From assembly GCF_002551245.1 (NCBI RefSeq), contig NZ_NTGZ01000007.1:1-64000 (forward strand): a stretch of DNA of 64,000 nt, given 5' to 3'. The translations under genes were made by a program, and so were the position numbers. A model generated the notes under the pieces. It saw only the letters and a list, made by a program, of their open reading frames with translations, searched no databases and was not told the origin of the DNA. Of this stretch, positions 58,461 to 64,000 are shown piece by piece. The stretch comes from Streptomyces sp. rh34. GTDB lineage: Bacteria; Actinomycetota; Actinomycetes; Streptomycetales; Streptomycetaceae. Each line of letters starts with the position of its first letter. Position 1 is the stretch's first letter.

Positions 58461-59476
58461 TGAGCACGAACGACAACAAGAACCTGCTCGACCCGGGCTT
58501 CGAGCTGACCCTGCGTCCCATGCGCTACCCGGACTTCTACGAGCGCTACCGGGACGCGATCAAGAACACCTGGACCGTGGAGGAGGTCGACCTCCACTCG
58601 GACGTCTCCGACCTCGCCAAGCTGTCGCCGGGTGAGCAGCACATGATCGGCCGGCTGGTGGCGTTCTTCGCGACCGGTGACTCGATCGTCTCCAACAACC
58701 TCGTGCTGACGCTGTACAAGCACATCAACTCCCCCGAGGCGCGGCTGTACCTGTCGCGGCAGCTCTTCGAGGAGGCCGTGCACGTCCAGTTCTATCTGAC
58801 GCTGCTGGACACCTATCTGCCCGACCCGGACGACCGGGCGGCGGCGTTCGACGCGGTCGAGGAGATCCCCTCGATCCGTGAGAAGGCGCAGTTCTGCTTC
58901 AAGTGGATGGATTCGGTCGAGAAGATCGACCGGCTGGAGACGAAGGCGGACCGCCGCCGCTTCCTGCTGAACCTGATCTGCTTCGCGGCGTGCATCGAGG
59001 GGCTGTTCTTCTACGGCGCCTTCGCGTACGTGTACTGGTTCCGTTCGCGGGGTCTGCTGCACGGTCTCGCCACGGGCACCAACTGGGTGTTCCGTGACGA
59101 GACGATGCACATGAACTTCGCGTTCGAGGTCGTGGACACCGTCCGCAAGGAGGAGCCGGAGCTCTTCGACGACGCGCTGGAGCAGCAGGTCACCGACATG
59201 CTGAGGGAAGCGGTCGAGGCGGAGCTGCAGTTCGGCCGCGACCTGTGCGGCGAGGGCCTGCCGGGCATGAACACCGAGTCGATGCGCCAGTACCTGGAGT
59301 GCGTCGCCGACCAGCGGCTCGCCCGCCTCGGCTTCCCGACGGTGTACGGCTCGGAGAACCCGTTCTCCTTCATGGAGCTCCAGGGCGTCCAGGAGCTGAC
59401 GAACTTCTTCGAGCGCCGCCCGTCCGCCTATCAGGTGGCCGTGGAGGGCTCGGTCGGGTTCGACGACGATTTCTAG
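58460..59476 (+). CDS. nrdB: class Ia ribonucleotide reductase, small (radical) subunit
   Basis: The 338-residue NrdB is a ferritin-like diiron protein that makes the tyrosyl radical for NrdA. Iron ligands are in LSPGEQHMIGRLVAFFATGD, QLFEEAVHVQFY (Glu and His), and FRDETMHMNFAFEV (Glu and His). The C-terminal VGFDDDF is the acidic tail that docks on NrdA. ATG 58460 overlaps the nrdA stop. It completes the riboswitch-controlled operon. Confidence 0.95.
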   Translation: MSTNDNKNLLDPGFELTLRPMRYPDFYERYRDAIKNTWTVEEVDLHSDVSDLAKLSPGEQHMIGRLVAFFATGDSIVSNNLVLTLYKHINSPEARLYLSRQLFEEAVHVQFYLTLLDTYLPDPDDRAAAFDAVEEIPSIREKAQFCFKWMDSVEKIDRLETKADRRRFLLNLICFAACIEGLFFYGAFAYVYWFRSRGLLHGLATGTNWVFRDETMHMNFAFEVVDTVRKEEPELFDDALEQQVTDMLREAVEAELQFGRDLCGEGLPGMNTESMRQYLECVADQRLARLGFPTVYGSENPFSFMELQGVQELTNFFERRPSAYQVAVEGSVGFDDDF

Positions 59477-59499
59477 ACCCTCCGGAGCCGAGGGATCTC

Positions 59500-59715
59500 T
59501 CAGACCCTCGCCCAGCTCCTGAGGTAGGGGCGCCGCGCGGCCGTCACCGGTCGCGCGGCGCTCCGCGTTTCCGGGGGCCCGGCCGCCCGCCGCCCGCGTT
59601 CCGCCTCCCGCAGCTGACGGTCGATGCGGCGATCGCGGGCGACGCCGAGGGCCACGGGCGCGAGGACGAAGGCGAAAAGTGCCGCTACGACCAGGTAGTT
59701 CAGGAATGTGTTCAT
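59500..59715 (-). CDS. small single-pass membrane protein
   Basis: A 71-residue protein with one N-terminal membrane segment (LNYLVVAALFAFVLAPVALG, about 5-24) and a basic cytoplasmic tail (RDRRIDRQLREAERGRRAA). The ATG at 59715 is chosen over an upstream one at 59766 that lies in the promoter repeats. It is divergent from the AraC regulator and convergent with nrdB, 23 bp apart. Small size and composition make it plausible, but the function is unknown. Confidence 0.6.
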   Translation of the reverse strand: MNTFLNYLVVAALFAFVLAPVALGVARDRRIDRQLREAERGRRAAGPPETRSAARPVTAARRPYLRSWARV

Positions 59716-59750
59716 GCCTCTACTCTGGACCGCCGGAACGAAAAACATCA

Positions 59751-59787
59751 GTGGCAGGACTGCCATGCGGCATCAAATAACTGCCAC
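59751..59787. promoter_or_regulatory. TGGCAG repeats upstream of the AraC-like gene
   Basis: GTGGCAG (59751-59757) with TGCCAT (59761-59766) forms one inverted repeat, and CTGCCAC follows at 59781-59787. Three copies of TGGCAG in 37 bp, 10-46 bp before the AraC start, suggest an operator bound by that regulator or by its divergent partner's repressor. Confidence 0.5.
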
Positions 59788-59796
59788 ACTCGCTCC

Positions 59797-60777
59797 ATGC
59801 TGACCAATGTCGCCGCCCTCCTCCTCGACGAGGTCCACCCCTTCGAACTCGGCGTCCTGTGCGAGGTGTTCGGCCTGGACCGCAGCGACGAGGGCCTGCC
59901 GGTGCACGATTTCGCGGTCGTCTCCGCCGAGGGCTCCGTCCTGAACACGCACGCGGGCTTCACCATCACCACCCCGCACGGCCTGGAGCGGCTGGAGGAG
60001 GCCGACCTCATCGCCGTGCCGGCGGGGAGCGACTTCACGCGGCGGGAGTATCCCGAGGAGGTCCTCGACGCACTGCGCCGGGCCGTGGAGCGCGGCTCGC
60101 GGGTGCTGAGCGTCTGCTCGGGGGCGTACGTCCTCGGCGCGGCCGGACTGCTGGACGGCCGCCGCTGCACCACCCACTGGCGGCACGCGGCGGAGCTGTC
60201 ACGGCGCTTCCCGAAGGCGATCGTCGAGCCGGACGTGCTGTACGTGGACGAGGGCCCGGTGATCAGTTCGGCGGGCACCGCCGCCGGGATCGACGCGTGT
60301 CTGCATCTGATCCGGCAGGAGTACGGGCAGGAGGCGGCCAACACCCTCGCCCGGCGCATGGTGGTGCCGCCGCACCGGGACGGCGGGCAGGCGCAGTACA
60401 TCAGCCGCCCGCTGCCCCGGAACGCCTGCGACACGGTCGGCTCGACCCTGGCCTGGATGGAGGCGCACCTCGACCAGGAGATGACCGTGGAGCAGCTGGC
60501 GGCGCTGGCGCACATGTCGCCGCGCACCTTCGCCCGGCGGTTCCAGCAGGAGACCGGGACCACGCCCTACCGCTGGCTGTTGCGGCAGCGGGTGCTGGTG
60601 GCCCAGCATCTGCTGGAGACGTCCGACCTGACGATCGACACGATCGCGGGGCAGACGGGCTTCGGTACGGCGGCGACCCTGCGACACCAGTTCGTGCGGT
60701 CACTGGGCACCACGCCGAACGCCTACCGCCGCACCTTCCGGGGCCCGGCGGCCACGGCCGTGCCCGACGTCGCCTGA
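59797..60777 (+). CDS. GlxA family AraC-type regulator
   Basis: The 326-residue protein has an N-terminal DJ-1/PfpI-like domain (VAALLLDEVHPFELGVLCEVF, ADLIAVPAGSDF, VLSVCSGAYVLGAAGLLDG, TTHWRHAAEL) and a C-terminal AraC domain with two HTH units (MTVEQLAALAHMSPRTFARR, TIDTIAGQTGFGTAATLRHQF). GlxA-like regulators are thought to sense small metabolites with the DJ-1-like part. In S. coelicolor the nrdAB operon carries an AraC-type gene, nrdS. This gene follows nrdB, though separated by 320 bp and a reverse gene, so orthology is likely but co-transcription is not. Confidence 0.88.
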   Translation: MLTNVAALLLDEVHPFELGVLCEVFGLDRSDEGLPVHDFAVVSAEGSVLNTHAGFTITTPHGLERLEEADLIAVPAGSDFTRREYPEEVLDALRRAVERGSRVLSVCSGAYVLGAAGLLDGRRCTTHWRHAAELSRRFPKAIVEPDVLYVDEGPVISSAGTAAGIDACLHLIRQEYGQEAANTLARRMVVPPHRDGGQAQYISRPLPRNACDTVGSTLAWMEAHLDQEMTVEQLAALAHMSPRTFARRFQQETGTTPYRWLLRQRVLVAQHLLETSDLTIDTIAGQTGFGTAATLRHQFVRSLGTTPNAYRRTFRGPAATAVPDVA

Positions 60778-60819
60778 GCGCCGCCGGGCACGGAGGGGTC
60801 CTCCGGTGGTACGGGAAGG

Positions 60820-61557
60820 TCAGATACCGCAGCTGGGCGCCGACCAGAAGCGGTTGGGGCCCGCGTTGACGTGCACGTGGTCGTTGTGGCCGCTGTAGCC
60901 CGGGCCGAGGATTCCCCGGAAGCCGTGGTAGCGGGCCTGCTTGGCCAGCGTGCACAGCGAGTGCGGGGAGGCGCCGAGGTCGACCGCGTCGCCGTACATG
61001 TGACGGCTGTTGGAGGCGCCGCCCACGGCCGCGTTGCAGGAGACGGAGCGGAAGCCGCTGGTGACGCGGATGGACTGGTCGCCCAGCGCGTGGCGCAGCG
61101 CCTCCAGCTTCCACATGCTGCTCAGCGCGTTGGCCTTGGCCGTGCCCGCCGAGACCTTCCCGCCGGCCCAGGTGCTGTTGCACTTGTTCAGCTCGGGGTA
61201 CGTGAAGTGGATCGGCGTGCAGTCGTTGTCCTGGAGCGCGTAGAGCTTGGACTGGGTGGCCGGCCCGGCGATCCCGTCGGCGGCCAGGCCGTAGGCCGCC
61301 TGGAACCGCTTGACGGCGGCGGTGGTGGCGGGGCCGTAGGAGCCGTCGATGGCGAGCACCGTGTTGTAGCCCGGGTAGCCGGCCACCCGGATCTGGAGCT
61401 GGGTGACATCGTTGCCGGTGGCGCCGGCCTTCAGGGTGCGGGTCCAGGTGTAGCAGCCGTCGGCCTGTGCGGTGCCGGCGGTCAGCACCGCACCGCCCAG
61501 AGCAAACGTAATGGTCATGACAAGTCCGAGCAGAACGCGTGCGGTGCGTCTCAGCAC
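60820..61557 (-). CDS. secreted M15-family D-Ala-D-Ala carboxypeptidase-like protein
   Basis: The 245-residue protein has a Sec signal peptide (VLLGLVMTITFALGGAVL, cleavage after TAQA), a peptidoglycan-binding domain (GNDVTQLQIRVAGYPGYN, AIDGSYGPATTAAVKRFQAA, about 35-105) and a zinc peptidase domain (about 115-245). The latter has SGFRSVSCN, SRHMYGDAVDLG and GHNDHVHVN, where His and Asp bind zinc, as in the Streptomyces albus G carboxypeptidase. It probably trims cell-wall stem peptides outside the membrane. GTG 61557 follows GGGAGG. Confidence 0.9.
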   Translation of the reverse strand: MLRRTARVLLGLVMTITFALGGAVLTAGTAQADGCYTWTRTLKAGATGNDVTQLQIRVAGYPGYNTVLAIDGSYGPATTAAVKRFQAAYGLAADGIAGPATQSKLYALQDNDCTPIHFTYPELNKCNSTWAGGKVSAGTAKANALSSMWKLEALRHALGDQSIRVTSGFRSVSCNAAVGGASNSRHMYGDAVDLGASPHSLCTLAKQARYHGFRGILGPGYSGHNDHVHVNAGPNRFWSAPSCGI

Positions 61558-61673
61558 AGGGGCCTCCCTCTGAACGTCCGGTCGATGTGCACGCGAGCCT
61601 GGCCCAGTCAGCTACGCGCGTCAACTCCCCCTGGGGAAACTGCAGCTATCTGCCAGGGATACACCGAGAACCG

Positions 61674-61713
61674 GCAGGGACCCGTCACCGGCGAACCGGT
61701 GACGGGTCCCTGC
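61674..61713 (-). terminator. terminator after def
   Basis: Perfect 18-base arms (61674-61691 and 61696-61713) with the stable tetraloop CGAA, 33 bp past the def stop on the minus strand. Confidence 0.85.
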
Positions 61714-61746
61714 GGGGGACTCCCCGCGGGCGCGGGCGGGGCGCCC

Positions 61747-62385
61747 TCAGTCGTTCGGGACGACCTCATAGCGCGGAGTGCCCTCGTCCATCTGCCGCAG
61801 CGCGTCCTTGCGCTCCCGCTTGGAGAGCCGGTCGATGTACAGGTAGCCGTACAGGTGGTCCGTCTCGTGCTGGAGGCACCGCGCGAAGTAGCCGCTGCCC
61901 CGCACCTTGACCGGGTTGCCCTGCGCGTCCTGCCCGCGCACCACCGCGTAGTCGGGGCGGGCGAGCGCCGCGTACGCGGTCGGGACCGAGAGACAGCCCT
62001 CGTTGGAGTCGTCCAGCACCCGCGCCTCGGGCGCCAGCTCCTCCAGAACCGGGTTGCAGATGACGCCGGTGTGGCGCACCCCGTCGTCGTCGGGGCAGTC
62101 GTAGACGAAGACCTTCAGGTCCACGCCGATCTGGTTGGCGGCCAGGCCGACGCCCTCGGCCGTCTTCTGACTGGCGAACATGTCGTCGATCAGCCGCGCC
62201 AGCTCGTCGTCGAAGGCGGTGACGTCCTTGCACTCCTTGTGCAGCACCGGGTTGCCCACGACCGTGATCGGACGGGAGGTGCCGCGCTCGCGGTAGGCCG
62301 CCTCGCGCTCCTCGCAGTCCTCCGTGTCGACGAGGAACCCCTCGTCGTCCACGCCGATCCGCCCGTCCGTCTCCTGCTGCGACAT
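61747..62385 (-). CDS. def: peptide deformylase
   Basis: The 212-residue enzyme removes the formyl group from new proteins. All three motifs are present: GVGLAANQ (78-85), EGCLSVP (129-135, metal Cys) and QHETDH (172-177, metal His pair and catalytic Glu). The extra 35-residue acidic N-terminus ([16 protein letters not shown]) makes it longer than the common 170-180 residue form. Streptomyces carry several def genes, so this is one paralogue. ATG 62385 is the start. It is monocistronic with its own terminator. Confidence 0.94.
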   Translation of the reverse strand: MSQQETDGRIGVDDEGFLVDTEDCEEREAAYRERGTSRPITVVGNPVLHKECKDVTAFDDELARLIDDMFASQKTAEGVGLAANQIGVDLKVFVYDCPDDDGVRHTGVICNPVLEELAPEARVLDDSNEGCLSVPTAYAALARPDYAVVRGQDAQGNPVKVRGSGYFARCLQHETDHLYGYLYIDRLSKRERKDALRQMDEGTPRYEVVPND

Positions 62386-62505
62386 GTCCGCCGTACGCCT
62401 TCCTGCGAAACCTGAACTCGGTGACCCCGCCGCATCCCGTCAAAGCACGGGAACCGCGAGTGGAACAGCACCGCGATCGGTGCGCGTACAGCCTACGGGC
62501 ACAGG

Positions 62506-63501
62506 TCAGCAGACTTCTTCGAGATCCCGCCACTCCCGGCTGTCCGGGCTGTCGGCGACCCAGCCGTCCAGCAGCCCGCGCACCAGCCCGGCCGGGGCCG
62601 CGAGACCGCATTCGCGCTCCGGGACCCACAGGTCTCCGGCGCCCGCGGTGCGGTGGCCCAGCGGCCCGGGGTGGCCCGGCTCACTGTGATCGTGCGGGTC
62701 CAGGTGCTCCCCGTCGCCCTCGTCACTCTCCATCCGGCTCTCCGAGCACGCCCGGCACAGCAGCCGAACGGAGGAGGACCAGTCCTCGGCGGCGAACCCG
62801 GCGTCCGACGCCAGCTTCTCCAGCGCGTCCCGGTCGTCCTCGGTCGCCGCCTCCAGCAGCACCACCCAGGTCGGCACCGGCGAGGGGGCCCACAGCTCGA
62901 TCTCGTCGAACACCGGATACGAGGGACCGGCCGCGGTGACCCGCTCGCCGTTGGGCACCCCGTCGTGCAGGACGACCTCGCCCCAGCGCCGCCCCGAGGA
63001 CGGCAGCGGGATCGAGAGCACCTCGATCCGGGCCGGGTCGAGCCGGCGGCCCCAGACCACCTCGGCCTCACCCTCCGGCGACAGCCGCACGGCGGCGCTG
63101 CCCAGCTCCATACCGGTCGGCTCGGTGGTGGCCGCGCTGTGCTGACCGCCACCGGGGACCTTCAGTCCGTACGCCTGCCAGGCCCGCCGCGCCAGCGGCC
63201 AGTCCTGGAGGGCGGTGGCCGCGATCCCGACGTTCCACCAGTCCGGGGCGCCCGACTCCCGGTCGAGCAGCGCGACGGCCCGCAGGCCCGCCGCCCTCGC
63301 CTGCTCCCAGTCGTGCCGGAACTTGTGCAGCAGCGCCAGATTGAACCAGGACTCCGAGAGCCAGGGCTCCAGATCCACCGCGCGCGTCAGCAGCGCCCCC
63401 GCGTCCTCGTACCGGCCGTCGCCGATCAGCGTGAACGCGCGGTCCGTGGCCTGCCGCCAAGAGGCGGACGGCCGATGCCGTACCTTCCCGAAGATCCTCA
63501 C
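62506..63501 (-). CDS. tetratricopeptide-repeat protein
   Basis: A 331-residue protein. Residues about 10-110 form TPR-like helices (ATDRAFTLIGDGRYEDAGAL, LSESWFNLALLHKFRHDWEQ, WNVGIAATALQDWPLARRAW). A beta-rich middle follows (EAEVVWGRRLDPARIEVLSI), then an alpha/beta part and a His/Asp-rich linker (DPHDHSEPGHPG). Cys in LLCRACSESR could bind metal. I prefer GTG 63501 because the conserved part begins V-R-I-F-G-K-V-R-H; an ATG at 63561 would add 20 unlike residues. It is a conserved Streptomyces protein of unknown role. Confidence 0.8.
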   Translation of the reverse strand: MRIFGKVRHRPSASWRQATDRAFTLIGDGRYEDAGALLTRAVDLEPWLSESWFNLALLHKFRHDWEQARAAGLRAVALLDRESGAPDWWNVGIAATALQDWPLARRAWQAYGLKVPGGGQHSAATTEPTGMELGSAAVRLSPEGEAEVVWGRRLDPARIEVLSIPLPSSGRRWGEVVLHDGVPNGERVTAAGPSYPVFDEIELWAPSPVPTWVVLLEAATEDDRDALEKLASDAGFAAEDWSSSVRLLCRACSESRMESDEGDGEHLDPHDHSEPGHPGPLGHRTAGAGDLWVPERECGLAAPAGLVRGLLDGWVADSPDSREWRDLEEVC

Positions 63502-63799
63502 GATTCCCGCCTGTCCCGACTGGACACCCTCGTCATCCGCTCTGCTTTCGCATCCAACCATGCCCGGCCGGACGCCCGCTCATTACCCATCGGTTACCCA
63601 GCCGCGGCCGGTGTCAGACCGCCCGCGCCAGGACTCGTCCCAGCGCCTCCGCCACCGGCGGCCGGTGCCCACGCCGAGTGCCGGGCCCGAGCGGCTCCAG
63701 CGCGGCCCCGGACATGCGTGGGCCGCCGTGCCCCGGGCGATCGGGTCACAGCGGCCGTCCCACCGGACCTCAGGGATCCGACGGAGCATCTACGGGTGG
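63502..63799. other. 298-bp gap between rsrA and the TPR gene
   Basis: This stretch carries the promoter of the TPR gene and the 3' UTR of rsrA. GC-rich short inverted repeats are present but no long perfect hairpin. I see no gene, repeat or RNA. Confidence 0.45.
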
Positions 63800-64000
63800 C
63801 TACTCGGCGGCGGTCGCCGACCGGTCGGTGTCCTGCGCGGTCAGATCCCGCTCGGGCACGGCCTCGCCGGCCCGGATCAGGTCGATCCGGCCCATCACCT
63901 TGGAGCGCAGGTCGGTCGGCACGTCGTCCTGCCCGCAGCAGCGCTTGACCAGCTTCTTCACGGCCTGTTCGAGGCCGTACTTCTCCAGGCACGGGGAGCA
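63800..64000 (-). CDS. rsrA: RsrA, zinc anti-sigma-R factor, C-terminal part
   Basis: The last 66 residues of a minus-strand gene run off the window. They begin CSPCLEKYGLEQAVKKLVKR, then CCGQDDVP and RSKVMGRIDLIRAGE. This matches the C-terminal part of RsrA, whose Cys pair C-x2-C belongs to the zinc site that forms a disulfide on oxidation and releases SigR. The upstream Cys and His ligands and the sigR gene would lie beyond base 64000. The fit to the family is very close, so the call is firm although the gene is incomplete. Confidence 0.92.
   Translation of the reverse strand, partial: CSPCLEKYGLEQAVKKLVKRCCGQDDVPTDLRSKVMGRIDLIRAGEAVPERDLTAQDTDRSATAAE

Noticed and set aside
61560..61670. 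Riboswitch before the M15 peptidase
   Set aside because: Only a short GGAGG-containing leader and no conserved motif is present; cell-wall peptidase genes with ydaO switches have a far longer leader.
1..64000. tRNA, rRNA, CRISPR, prophage or insertion sequences
   Set aside because: No tRNA cloverleaf, rRNA signature, spaced direct repeats, integrase, transposase or phage structural gene was found on reading both strands.

Overview
This is a 64-kb stretch of high-GC DNA from a Streptomyces chromosome. The evidence is the codon use (almost only G or C in third position, many GTG starts) and an unbroken series of lineage-typical genes: sodX/sodN, snapalysin, eshA, sigH, wblE, the das chitobiose locus, nrdAB behind a B12 riboswitch, and rsrA at the far edge. 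Gene content and order recall the SCO52xx region of S. coelicolor from memory, read in the opposite direction. This is core chromosome, with no phage, insertion sequence, CRISPR, tRNA or rRNA that I can see. The first 19 bases are an exact Tn5/Nextera mosaic end, so the left edge is a contig end carrying adapter.

Layout, left to right. 0-11 kb: a cut-off hypothetical gene, a DUF4097/PadR pair behind a palindromic operator, a small HTH plus Clp-N pair, a secreted GH5 glycosidase, a zinc-binding dehydrogenase, malic enzyme and a polar amino acid ABC importer. 11-16 kb: an ECF sigma factor with a membrane partner, a methyltransferase, a CGNR zinc-finger regulator, nickel superoxide dismutase with its maturation protease, and a hydrolase. 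16-24 kb: an operon of a frameshifted secreted hydrolase, an acyltransferase and a two-component system, then two tandem DUF1266 paralogues and an NmrA-like protein. 24-31 kb: a repeat-rich sortase-anchored surface protein, an epimerase, divergent LysR/snapalysin, a GntR/DUF1648 pair, a DUF6304-like protein and a GNAT acetyltransferase.

31-37.5 kb holds the most striking system: a family 2B encapsulin shell protein (EshA type, with an embedded cyclic-nucleotide-binding fold) followed by a polyprenyl diphosphate synthase as the probable cargo, with a perfect hairpin between them. It is divergent from an nsrR-hmp nitric-oxide defence pair that carries two candidate NsrR boxes. 37.5-43 kb: an anti-sigma/sigma (SigH-type) operon with candidate SigB-type and BldD sites, a lipid kinase, wblE and an orphan PAS/HisKA_2 sensor kinase.

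43-52 kb is the N-acetylglucosamine regulon: a SIS-domain sugar isomerase/deaminase, nagB, dasD, dasC, dasB, dasA and the regulator dasR, with DasR-type (dre) boxes in both divergent promoter regions and one dre-like box in front of the orphan kinase. A 160-bp inverted-repeat element lies between that kinase and the SIS gene. 52-64 kb: a CstA/YbdD pyruvate-uptake pair, a lipoprotein, two gene remnants (aldo/keto reductase, GNAT), nrdAB under a cobalamin riboswitch, a GlxA-like AraC regulator, a secreted M15 peptidase, peptide deformylase, a TPR protein and the C-terminal part of rsrA.

Functionally the window combines nutrient sensing (GlcNAc, amino acids, pyruvate), developmental and stress regulation (SigH, WblE, PadR, RsrA), redox and nitrosative defence (SodN, Hmp, NsrR) and one protein nanocompartment. 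All assignments come from reading the sequence and translations. No database search was run.
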